DNA from: Burkholderiales bacterium
Lineage (GTDB): Bacteria; Pseudomonadota; Gammaproteobacteria; Burkholderiales; Chitinimonadaceae
Length of the DNA stretch: 5,307 nt
Direction: 5' to 3'
Assembly (NCBI GenBank): GCA_019234745.1
Contig: JAFAKZ010000350.1
Location: forward strand, 1 to 5,307
The notes below the pieces were generated by a model that made no database searches, was not told the origin of the DNA, and worked only from the letters and a program-made list of their open reading frames with translations. This document shows, in pieces, positions 1 through 5,307 of the stretch (its first letter is position 1; the number at the start of each line of letters is the position of its first letter). The position numbers were made by a program, and so were the translations under genes.

Positions 1-1296
1 GACCCGGACGTGGTGAGCGTGACCAGCTATGTGGGCAACGGCGCGCCACGCTTCTTCCTACCCTTGGACCAGCAGCTGCCTAACCTGAACTTCGCCCAGC
101 TCACCGTGATGACGCGTGATGAGCATGTGCGCGAGACCGTCGCCGCCAAGCTGGAAACATTGTTTGCGCGCGACTTTCCGCTTGTGCGCGGCCGCGTGAC
201 GCGACTGGAGAACGGCCCGCCCGTGGGCTACCCCGTGCAGTTCCGCGTATATGGCCCGGACGCCGCCAAGCTCACGCCCATCGTGGAGAAGGTTGCCGGC
301 ATCATGCGCGCCAATACGCACATTCGTAACGTGAACACGGACTGGGGTGAGCGCGTGAAGGTGATGCGCCTGACCGTCGATCAGGACAAGGCGCGTGCGC
401 TGGGCGTGACCTCGCAACAGATCAGCCTCGCGCTACAGAACTCGCTGTCTGGCGTGACCATGACGCAGTTCCGCGAGTACGACCGCGATATCGACGTAGT
501 GGCACGCCTGGTGGCACCGGAACGCACGGATCTCGACAACCTCAAGGACGCGCGCGTCTACCTGCCTAGCGGCAAGTATGTGCCCGTATCGCAACTCGCC
601 ACGCTGAAGTTGGAAAGCGAAGACAGTATCATCTGGCGCCGCAACCGCGTGCCGACCGTCTCGGTGCGGGCCGACGTGGCGGGCGCCCAGGCACCGGACG
701 TGACCATGGCGCTTTACCCAGAAGTGAAGAAGCTGGCCGACACGCTGCCGCTGGGTTACGGCATCGACATCGGTGGCAGCCAGGAGTCGAGCAATATCGC
801 GCAGGGTTCCATCATGGCCGTGATGCCTATCGCACTGCTCTTGATGACCACGCTACTCATGTTCCAGCTGCAGAGCATTTCGAAGATGGTGCTGGTGCTG
901 CTCACGGCGCCCTTGGGTATGATAGGCGTGGCCGGCATCATGGTGCTGTTCCAGGTGCCGTTCGGCTTCGTCGCGCAGCTCGGAGTGCTCGCGCTGTCGG
1001 GCATGATCATGCGCAACTCCGTTATCCTGGTAGACCAGATTACCCAGCATGTGGCGGAAGGGGAACAACTGTGGGACGCCATCATCGAATCGGCCGTGCG
1101 GCGCTTCCGTCCCATTATGCTGACGGCGGCGGCGGCAATTCTGGCGATGATCCCACTGACCCGCTCCACCTTTTGGGGACCCATGGCCTGGGCCATCATG
1201 GGTGGCTTGCTGGTGGCGACGGTGCTGACGCTGCTCTTCCTGCCGGCGCTCTACGCGACCTGGTATCGCGTGCGACAACCGCTGGGTACTAGCTAG
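1..1296 (+). CDS. RND efflux pump inner-membrane permease, C-terminal part (5' end outside window)
   Basis: Reading is open from base 1, so the gene begins upstream; 431 of about 1,020-1,050 residues usual for the AcrB/RND family are visible. RND pumps are proton-driven trimers in the inner membrane that export drugs or other compounds through an adaptor and an outer-membrane channel. Fragment residues 1-260 are periplasmic porter/docking domain (contains GPPVGYPVQFRV near residue 70). Five hydrophobic segments follow, matching TM8-TM12: about 272-290, 296-317, 322-346, 371-388 and 394-418. By hand alignment to AcrB, R368 and T375 match the proton-relay residues R971 and T978 (RFRPIMLT), while R338 (GMIMRNSVILVD) stands where AcrB has K940. 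The C-terminus is short, ending LGTS. A tolC gene follows 275 nt downstream. The sequence flavour recalls the TriC-like subgroup, but the substrate cannot be told. Family call is sure; substrate is unknown. Confidence 0.95.
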   Translation, partial: DPDVVSVTSYVGNGAPRFFLPLDQQLPNLNFAQLTVMTRDEHVRETVAAKLETLFARDFPLVRGRVTRLENGPPVGYPVQFRVYGPDAAKLTPIVEKVAGIMRANTHIRNVNTDWGERVKVMRLTVDQDKARALGVTSQQISLALQNSLSGVTMTQFREYDRDIDVVARLVAPERTDLDNLKDARVYLPSGKYVPVSQLATLKLESEDSIIWRRNRVPTVSVRADVAGAQAPDVTMALYPEVKKLADTLPLGYGIDIGGSQESSNIAQGSIMAVMPIALLLMTTLLMFQLQSISKMVLVLLTAPLGMIGVAGIMVLFQVPFGFVAQLGVLALSGMIMRNSVILVDQITQHVAEGEQLWDAIIESAVRRFRPIMLTAAAAILAMIPLTRSTFWGPMAWAIMGGLLVATVLTLLFLPALYATWYRVRQPLGTS

Positions 1297-1333
1297 TTTC
1301 GAGAAACTGACTTAGAATTCAGTAATTATTGTG

Positions 1334-1362
1334 TATAAAATACCGGTCGGTATGCTTATAAT
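1334..1362 (+). promoter_or_regulatory. Likely sigma-70 promoter for tolC
   Basis: A perfect TATAAT -10 hexamer lies at 1357-1362 in an AT-rich patch that stands out from the GC-rich surroundings. With a 17-bp spacer the -35 would be TATAAA at 1334-1339, a poor match to TTGACA, so the promoter may be weak or need an activator. The predicted start of transcription is near 1369, leaving a leader of roughly 200 nt before tolC. The call rests on sequence match only. Confidence 0.6.
1340..1353. promoter_or_regulatory. TetR-type operator palindrome inside the tolC promoter
   Basis: ATACCG-GT-CGGTAT is a perfect 6+6 bp inverted repeat with a 2-bp centre. It fills most of the spacer between the putative -35 and the -10 (1357-1362), so a bound dimer would block RNA polymerase. 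Short palindromes of the ACCGGTCGGT kind are typical of TetR/AcrR-family repressors that control efflux genes (family knowledge). No regulator gene lies in the window; it may sit upstream with the rest of the RND operon. The palindrome is seen; the identity of the regulator is inferred. Confidence 0.6.
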
Positions 1363-1368
1363 GAGCGA

Positions 1369-1571
1369 ACGATCACCGCAAGTCCTGCTTGCGAGCGTCA
1401 GCGAGGCTCCCTCGCGGCGGCGAGGGCGGGGGGAGTGGAATAAATCAGCGAGCAGCCAGCTGAATTTCAGTTGCCCGTAAGCGCACGGCTCCGCCGGGCG
1501 GTGCGCTAACGCCGTGAGTTGAGATGCTGTGGTTAGGCGCGCTCCTGCGCCGCGAACAAAAAGGACATGTT
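1369..1571 (+). promoter_or_regulatory. Long, hairpin-rich 5' leader of tolC
   Basis: From the predicted transcription start to the tolC ATG the RNA could form a string of hairpins. They are 1377-1393 (CGCAAG/CTTGCG), 1401-1415 (GCGAGG/CCTCGC) or alternatively 1409-1426 (CCCTCGC/GCGAGGG), 1457-1473 (CAGCTGA/TCAGTTG, one G-U), 1480-1507 (AGCGCAC/GTGCGCT with further inner pairs) and 1536-1551 (GGCGC/GCGCC). The last ends about 10 nt before the Shine-Dalgarno. None is followed by a T-run, so none is a standard intrinsic terminator. I do not recognise a known riboswitch. The segment 1297-1333 between the RND stop and the promoter is AT-rich with only small inverted repeats and no convincing terminator. 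Confidence 0.4.
1561..1565 (+). promoter_or_regulatory. Ribosome binding site deciding the tolC start
   Basis: AAGGA stands 6 nt before the ATG at 1572. The in-frame ATG at 1524 has no comparable site and would put 16 extra residues, including several charged ones, in front of a good signal peptide. This favours 1572. Confidence 0.8.
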
Positions 1572-2924
1572 ATGCAACGAATCACTCTCCGTGCCGTGGC
1601 CGTGTCGGTGGCCCTTGCTCTCTCCGGTTTCGCCCAGGCGGTCGACCTGACTGCCGTCTACCAGGCGGCACGTGGCTACGATGCGACCTTCGCCGCCGCG
1701 GAAGCCGCGCAGCGCGCTGGCCAGGAAAAAGCCACGCAGGGCCGTGCCCTGTGGCTGCCGCAGGTGACGGCGAACGGCAACTACGAGCACCAGAACGAAA
1801 CGCTTGGCGCCTCCGCTTCGACGGCCGCCGCCGCTGGCGGCGCGTCCAGCATCTCGGCGAGTGGCCAGACCTATGGCTACCAGGTGACCGCTACGCAGCC
1901 GATCTATAACGTCGCCGCCAGCACGGGTAATGCGCAGTTGCACGAGCAGGCACGCGTGGCCGACGTGAACTTCAACGCCGCCAAGCAAAGCCTGATCGTC
2001 CGCGTGGCGCAGGCCTACTTCGACGTGCTGTACGCGCAAGACAGTCTGGAATTCGTGCGTGCACAGAAGGAAGCGGTCGGCCAGCAGTTGGCGCAGGCCA
2101 AGAAGAGTTTCGAGGTGGGCGTAGCGACCATCACCGATACGAACGAAGCACAGGCTTCCTACGACGCCAATGTGGCCAGCGAAATCGCCGCGCAGAACGC
2201 CCTGGAAGTGAAGCAGAACGCCTTCACGCAGCTCACGGGTGTACCAGGCGACAACCTGGCGCCGCTCGCCTCCCGCATCTCCGCCACGCTGCCTTCGCCA
2301 GACAACCTCGACTACTGGCTGAAGCGTGCAGAGGACCATAGCCAGGAGATCGACGCCCAGCGCGGCGCCCTGGCCATTGCAGAAGCCGAAATCGACAAGT
2401 ATCGCGCCCTGCGCCAACCGTCCGTAAACCTGATCGGTCAGACGGGCGAGACCTGGAACACGGGCGCCCTGGGTCGCCTGAATGGTGCCTCGCAGCAGCA
2501 GTCCCTGGTCGGCGTGCAGCTGACTATCCCCCTTTACACGGGCGGCACGACCAGCTCCAAGCTGCGCGAAACCCTGGCCCTGCGCGACCAGGCACAGCAG
2601 CAGCTGCTGGCTACGCAGCGTTCCGTCGCCCAGAACACCAAGGCGGCCTTCCTCGGCGTGAAGTCGGGTGCCGCGCAGATCAAGGCGCTGGAGCAGGCCC
2701 TGGTGTCGGCGCAGACCTCGCTCGATTCGACCTCGCTGGGCCGGGAAGTGGGTGTGCGTACCACGCTCGACGTGCTCAACACGCAGCAGACGCTCTATTC
2801 CACCAAGCGCGACCTGGCGCAGGCTCGCTACAACTATTTGGTAAGCAAGCTGCAATTGGCTCAGGCCGTGGGTGAGCTGAGCGACAAGGATCTGGATGAC
2901 GTGAACGGGCAGCTCAAGCACTGA
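1572..2924 (+). CDS. tolC: TolC-family outer-membrane efflux channel
   Basis: This is a trimeric outer-membrane channel-tunnel that serves as exit duct for RND pumps and type I secretion. The 450-residue product has a signal peptide (residues 1-23, cut after AQA) and a mature protein of 427 residues, the usual size. The two repeated OEP halves are plain: SFEVGVATITDTNEAQASYD (from residue 179) and the later REVGVRTTLDVLN (391-403) match the paired TolC motifs KFNVG..ITD and YSVGTRTIVDVLD. By hand alignment D189 equals E. coli TolC D153, R396 equals R367 and D400 equals D371, but N403 replaces D374 and R391 replaces Y362. Residues 80-98 are an Ala/Ser/Gly-rich stretch where the first extracellular loop is expected. 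The gene follows the RND pump but has its own promoter and terminator, so it may serve several exporters. Start chosen from the AAGGA site and signal peptide. Confidence 0.95.
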   Translation: MQRITLRAVAVSVALALSGFAQAVDLTAVYQAARGYDATFAAAEAAQRAGQEKATQGRALWLPQVTANGNYEHQNETLGASASTAAAAGGASSISASGQTYGYQVTATQPIYNVAASTGNAQLHEQARVADVNFNAAKQSLIVRVAQAYFDVLYAQDSLEFVRAQKEAVGQQLAQAKKSFEVGVATITDTNEAQASYDANVASEIAAQNALEVKQNAFTQLTGVPGDNLAPLASRISATLPSPDNLDYWLKRAEDHSQEIDAQRGALAIAEAEIDKYRALRQPSVNLIGQTGETWNTGALGRLNGASQQQSLVGVQLTIPLYTGGTTSSKLRETLALRDQAQQQLLATQRSVAQNTKAAFLGVKSGAAQIKALEQALVSAQTSLDSTSLGREVGVRTTLDVLNTQQTLYSTKRDLAQARYNYLVSKLQLAQAVGELSDKDLDDVNGQLKH

Positions 2925-2945
2925 GCGTTGCTGTTCATATTTGCG

Positions 2946-2969
2946 AAAGCCGGGGAAACCCGGCTTTTT
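2946..2969 (+). terminator. Intrinsic terminator of tolC
   Basis: A 9-bp perfect stem (AAAGCCGGG at 2946-2954 with CCCGGCTTT at 2959-2967) is closed by a GAAA tetraloop and runs into a T-rich tail (TTTTTACTTTT). It lies 21 nt after the tolC stop, so tolC is the last gene of its transcript and the solute-binding genes need their own promoter. Confidence 0.93.
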
Positions 2970-3030
2970 ACTTTTCCAGCTAGGGACCGCGCAATCCCTG
3001 TGCTACCTTGTGCCTATGCATCTTGCACTG

Positions 3031-3049
3031 TTGTCCTGCATTGTCCTGC
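3031..3049 (+). repeat. Tandem 9-mer direct repeat upstream of the first solute-binding gene
   Basis: TTGTCCTGC occurs at 3031-3039 and again at 3041-3049, a period of 10 bp or about one helical turn. It ends 17 nt before the GTG start at 3067, between the tolC terminator and the ribosome binding site. It could be a regulator site on one DNA face or chance; no regulator is known. Confidence 0.4.
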
Positions 3050-3055
3050 GGCATC

Positions 3056-3061
3056 GAGGAG
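3056..3061 (+). promoter_or_regulatory. Ribosome binding site deciding a GTG start
   Basis: GAGGAG lies 5 nt before GTG at 3067. In-frame ATG (3016) and TTG (2941) codons further upstream lack such a site, and the latter overlaps the tolC terminator. The GTG start also gives a clean signal peptide. Confidence 0.8.
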
Positions 3062-3066
3062 AGTAC

Positions 3067-3855
3067 GTGTCGTTGCGGTTGTTGGCAGCGTTCTGGCTGA
3101 TGATCTTGTTAGTCGCCCCTGCGTGGGCCGACCCGACTACCGTGCGTGTCGCCGTCGGCCTGCGGCTGGCACCTTACGTACTCGACAACGAAGTCGGCGG
3201 CCTGGAGTACGAATACGTCGACATGATCATGACCCAGATGGGTTACCAGATCACGCCCATCTATGTACCCCTGCGCGACGTGCCCGCTGCGGTAGAGACG
3301 GGCAAGGCCGATATCGCGCTGACGATGAGCGACAACGCCGCGCTTTCGCTACCCCTGTCGGACCCCTATGTGGCCTACCACAACGCTGCCATCACGCTGG
3401 CGCAGCGCAAGCTGGCGCTGACGAGCCTGGAGGACCTGAAAAACTACTCCGTTGCGGCCTTCGACCACGCCACGACCTATCTCGGCCCGGCGTTCAAGCA
3501 GGCCATGGCGGGCAAGAAGGACTACAGCGAATACAGCAACCAGATGGCACAGAACATCCTGCTCTACCAGGGCAAAGTCGATGTCGTGGTTGCCGACGTC
3601 AACATCTATGCCCACCTCGATAACGTCATCCGTCACGTGGGCAGCATCCAGCTGCTACCCACACAGCGCGCCATGCTCTTTCCGCCATCGTGCTACCGCG
3701 TCATGTTCCGCGATGGCGCCTTGCGGGACCGCTTCAATGCCGCGCTGCATCACGCCCACTCGCTGCCGGGCTACAAGCTGATCGGCGAGCGCTGGCAAGG
3801 GCAGGTAGGTGAACCGGTCGGCAACATCCTGCTCGAGGGCACCGCGCCGAAATAA
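3067..3855 (+). CDS. Periplasmic solute-binding protein, SBP_bac_3-like (orphan)
   Basis: The 262-residue product begins with a GTG codon and a signal peptide (residues 1-21, hydrophobic core then AWA cleavage site before DPTT), so it is exported to the periplasm. The mature part follows the two-lobe fold of family 3 binding proteins: VRVAVGLRLAPYV opening strand, GLEYEYVDMIMTQMGY helix, GKADIALTMS at about residues 79-88, LSDPYVAYHN at 97-106, then a second lobe with LLYQGKVDVVVAD. In amino-acid binders such as HisJ an arginine (R77) shortly before the S/T-D-x-x-Y segment grips the ligand carboxylate; hand alignment places A91 there, so the ligand is probably not a plain alpha-amino acid. 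No permease or ATPase gene is adjacent. A second family member lies 72 nt downstream. It may be a transporter receptor acting with distant genes or a sensory ligand binder; the ligand is unknown. Confidence 0.85.
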   Translation: MSLRLLAAFWLMILLVAPAWADPTTVRVAVGLRLAPYVLDNEVGGLEYEYVDMIMTQMGYQITPIYVPLRDVPAAVETGKADIALTMSDNAALSLPLSDPYVAYHNAAITLAQRKLALTSLEDLKNYSVAAFDHATTYLGPAFKQAMAGKKDYSEYSNQMAQNILLYQGKVDVVVADVNIYAHLDNVIRHVGSIQLLPTQRAMLFPPSCYRVMFRDGALRDRFNAALHHAHSLPGYKLIGERWQGQVGEPVGNILLEGTAPK

Positions 3856-3889
3856 GGCGGCCTGCGCTTTCGTCTATATTGAGGCTGGG

Positions 3890-3909
3890 TACCGAGGCAT
3901 CGCTCGGTA
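3890..3909. repeat. Perfect inverted repeat between the two solute-binding genes
   Basis: TACCGAG (3890-3896) and CTCGGTA (3903-3909) form 7-bp arms around a 6-nt centre. A TATATT at 3875-3880 could be a -10 element, which would place this repeat at the very 5' end of a transcript for the second gene, as an operator or a 5' stabilising hairpin. There is no T-run, so it is not a standard terminator. A -35 element is not evident. Confidence 0.5.
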
Positions 3910-3927
3910 GAACGGGAGCCCCCAGTC

Positions 3928-4638
3928 ATGTACGGTCTTCTTCGCCATCTCTTGTCGATCGTACTCTGTGCCGTAGCGCTGGCTGCGCCCTTGCAGGTCG
4001 TTACGGAAAACTGGCGGCCGTACAACTATGAAGAGAACGGCGTCGTCAAAGGCCAGTCCACCGACATCGTCCGCTTGGTGCTGGACAGGTCCGGCCTGCC
4101 GTACACGATCGATGTGCTGCCGTGGGCACGCGCCTACCAGTACGCGACGACGAAGCCCGATGTGCTGATCTACACGATTATCCGCATCCCGCCGCGCGAA
4201 GGGCTGTTCAAATGGATAGGCCCCTTGGGGCCGAGCGGCACCACCTCGCTCTATCGGCGCCGCGACGACAAAGCGCCGCCGCCGCGCACGCTGGACGAGG
4301 CGAAGCAGCTGGACGTAGTGACCAACCGCGACAGCATGGACCACCAGATGCTGGAGCATCTGCACTTCCCCAATATCACCGTCGCCCCCAGCGTCGAGTC
4401 GGCCATCAAGATGTTCTTCGCCCAGCGCACGCGCATGATTGCCGTCGATGATGCGGTGCTGGGCAGCGAGTTCGAGGCGGCAGGTTTCCATGCGGAGGGC
4501 GCTGTCGCGATCATGCCGCTGTTCAAGACGCCGCCCTATTTGGCCGTGTCCAAACAGACATCCGATGAGACGGTGCGCCGCATCCGGGACGCCTATGAGG
4601 CCTTGGTACGCGAGGGGAAGATTGGGGCGTTTGAGTAA
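3928..4638 (+). CDS. Periplasmic solute-binding protein, SBP_bac_3-like (second of pair)
   Basis: The 236-residue product has an ATG start 9 nt after GGGAG, a hydrophobic leader with probable cleavage after ALA (residue 19), and a mature part of about 217 residues, on the short side for the family. The Cys at 14 is not in a lipobox, so it is probably a soluble periplasmic protein. VTENWRPYNYEENG (residues 25-38), LPWARAYQYA and the segment RIPPREGLFKWIGPL (about 86-100) are marks of a large group of small HisJ/FliY-like binding proteins common in Pseudomonas and relatives. Unlike its upstream neighbour it keeps an arginine, R90, at the position of the HisJ carboxylate-binding R77, which suggests the pair bind different ligands. 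No ABC transporter genes are adjacent. It lies 72 nt after its paralogue, possibly in the same transcript. Ligand unknown. Confidence 0.87.
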   Translation: MYGLLRHLLSIVLCAVALAAPLQVVTENWRPYNYEENGVVKGQSTDIVRLVLDRSGLPYTIDVLPWARAYQYATTKPDVLIYTIIRIPPREGLFKWIGPLGPSGTTSLYRRRDDKAPPPRTLDEAKQLDVVTNRDSMDHQMLEHLHFPNITVAPSVESAIKMFFAQRTRMIAVDDAVLGSEFEAAGFHAEGAVAIMPLFKTPPYLAVSKQTSDETVRRIRDAYEALVREGKIGAFE

Positions 4639-4640
4639 GG

Positions 4641-4679
4641 GCTCACGGGCTGTGTCAGCCGGTGCGGCTCATGGTGAGC
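4641..4679. terminator. Possible weak hairpin between convergent genes
   Basis: Outer arms GCTCAC (4641-4646) and GTGAGC (4674-4679) enclose an inner hairpin GGCTG-tgt-CAGCC (4648-4660). It spans the 16-nt gap between the second solute-binding gene and the end of the acetyltransferase gene. Neither strand has a T-run after it, so a role as a two-way transcription stop is only a guess. Confidence 0.25.
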
Positions 4680-5095
4680 GCGGCGACAATCGTGCCGTTA
4701 TAGCTAGCGACGAACTCGGCGACAGTCGAAAATCCATTCTGCTCGTACAACTGGATTGCGGGCCGGTTCGATTTCGCCACATTCAAGGTTGCGGAACCAC
4801 GGATGTTCGCCAGCATGGCCTGTAGTAACTGAACGCCAATTTTGCGACCGCGTGCTTGCGGATGAACAAAGAGCGAGCGAATCTCCGAACCGTTGTATGC
4901 GCCGTAGCCGCGTACAACGCCATCATCGAAGACGAGTACGTCCGAGTCCTGAAATTTCGCCAATCGACCCGTGTCCTCGTCCAGCGGCACCAGTTCGAAA
5001 GTTCGATTCTCGAATCGCAGTTCGTCGAGCTTCGAACATGCGTAGACATGGAGAATGGCCGGAAAGTCTGTATCGGTATAGCTGCGAATTGCCAA
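4655..5095 (-). CDS. GNAT-family N-acetyltransferase
   Basis: The 146-residue product is of normal size for a single-domain GNAT, which moves an acetyl group from acetyl-CoA to an amine of a small molecule or protein in the cytoplasm. The N-terminus AIRSYTDTDFPAI is a typical GNAT opening. Motif A is IRSLFVHPQARGRKIGVQLL (about 72-91), the pyrophosphate loop being R82-x-x-K85-x-G87. Motif B is NVAKSNRPAIQLYEQNGF (105-122), with Y117 as likely general acid. The start is TTG at 5095: the codon just before it is the stop of ubiX, so no earlier start exists, and GAGGA lies 7 nt upstream. The gene thus follows ubiX with no spacing, suggesting translational coupling. It converges on the solute-binding gene. 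Substrate unknown. Confidence 0.9.
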   Translation of the reverse strand: MAIRSYTDTDFPAILHVYACSKLDELRFENRTFELVPLDEDTGRLAKFQDSDVLVFDDGVVRGYGAYNGSEIRSLFVHPQARGRKIGVQLLQAMLANIRGSATLNVAKSNRPAIQLYEQNGFSTVAEFVASYNGTIVAALTMSRTG

Positions 5096-5307
5096 CTACG
5101 AGTCCTCACCCCAACGCGCCATCAATTGATGCGCCACCCCAATCTGGTCCAGCACCCGCGCTACCACGAAATCGACCAAGTCCTCCACCGTCTTCGGGTA
5201 ATGATAGAAGCCCGGGTTCGGCGGCAGGATGCATACGCCCATGCGCGCCAGCTTGAGCATATTTTCCAGGTGCAGGGCGGAGTAGGGCGTTTCGCGCGGG
5301 ACGAGGA
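5096..5307 (-). CDS. ubiX: Flavin prenyltransferase UbiX, C-terminal part (5' end outside window)
   Basis: The minus strand is open from the right edge to a TAG at 5098-5096, giving 69 codons of a roughly 190-residue protein. Reading begins LVPRETPYSALHLENMLKLA, passes ILPPNPGFYHYP and DLVDFVVARVLDQIGV, and ends RWGEDS, an unmistakable UbiX C-terminus. UbiX joins dimethylallyl phosphate to FMN to make prenylated FMN, the cofactor of the UbiD decarboxylase in ubiquinone synthesis. The spacing of fragment residues R4, E5, Y34 and R50 fits R139, E140, Y169 and R185 of the Pseudomonas UbiX, which bind the substrate phosphate. All are kept, so the enzyme looks active; the FMN-binding N-terminus is outside the window. 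No start codon is visible, so start-based gene finders working on this piece alone would miss it. Confidence 0.95.
   Translation of the reverse strand, partial: LVPRETPYSALHLENMLKLARMGVCILPPNPGFYHYPKTVEDLVDFVVARVLDQIGVAHQLMARWGEDS
5103..5107 (-). promoter_or_regulatory. Ribosome binding site of the GNAT gene inside ubiX
   Basis: GAGGA on the minus strand lies 7 nt before the TTG start at 5095 and inside the last codons of ubiX (within ...GEDS-stop). It supports the TTG as the true start and suggests re-initiation by ribosomes ending ubiX. Confidence 0.75.

Noticed and set aside
1361..1480. A 39-codon ATG-to-TAA frame in the tolC leader
   Set aside because: Its ATG overlaps the -10 TATAAT, so the promoter seen could not transcribe its start; no ribosome binding site and no recognisable product.
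1480..1507. GC-rich hairpin in the tolC leader as an intrinsic terminator
   Set aside because: Strong stem but followed by AACGCCGTGAG, with no T-run; treated as leader structure instead.
1524..1571. Upstream in-frame ATG giving tolC 16 more residues
   Set aside because: It has no ribosome binding site and would place charged residues before a good signal peptide; ATG at 1572 has AAGGA 6 nt upstream.
1533..2921. A 462-codon open frame on the minus strand opposite tolC
   Set aside because: It is fully antisense to a clearly recognised TolC, its translation is rich in Arg/Leu/Gly/His with no family resemblance, and long antisense frames are common in GC-rich genes.
3016..3066. Upstream ATG for the first solute-binding protein with a lipobox-like LLSC
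   Set aside because: The region before the Cys is only seven residues without positive charge, and no ribosome binding site precedes it; the GTG at 3067 has both GAGGAG and a full signal peptide.
2928..3623. A 231-codon plus-strand frame overlapping the first solute-binding gene
   Set aside because: Arg/Pro/Gly-rich translation typical of an out-of-frame shadow; it covers the tolC terminator and the true gene in another frame has clear family motifs.

Overview
The window looks like chromosomal DNA of a GC-rich gammaproteobacterium. Signal peptides, a TolC outer-membrane channel, an RND efflux pump and UbiX indicate a Gram-negative. Protein flavour (for example the UbiX C-terminus and the style of the TolC) would fit the Xanthomonadales/Lysobacterales, perhaps Rhodanobacteraceae, but this taxonomic placement is an impression from sequence feel and was not searched.

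Layout. (1) Positions 1-1296, plus strand: the C-terminal ~431 residues of an RND-family inner-membrane efflux pump, cut by the left edge. (2) 1297-1571: a regulatory interval with a promoter whose spacer carries a 14-bp TetR-type palindrome, followed by a ~200-nt leader rich in hairpins. (3) 1572-2924: a complete tolC-type outer-membrane channel gene, closed by a strong intrinsic terminator at 2946-2969. (4) 3067-3855 and 3928-4638: two consecutive, divergent periplasmic solute-binding proteins of the SBP_bac_3 type, with no permease or ATPase gene beside them. (5) On the minus strand, converging on these: the C-terminal 69 codons of ubiX (5096-5307, cut by the right edge) and, directly abutting its stop codon, a small GNAT acetyltransferase (4655-5095) that starts with TTG.

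How the parts may work together. The RND pump and TolC are two of the three components of a tripartite drug/metabolite exporter; the adaptor would be expected to the left of the window. TolC has its own promoter with an apparent repressor operator, so it can probably be expressed apart from the pump and serve several systems. The two solute-binding proteins look like orphan periplasmic receptors. ubiX makes the prenylated flavin cofactor used by UbiD in ubiquinone biosynthesis; the GNAT is probably co-translated with it, though nothing links the two chemically.

I see no tRNA, rRNA, CRISPR array, insertion sequence or phage gene. No clearly new multi-gene system is present; the most unusual parts are the tolC control region and the orphan solute-binding pair.
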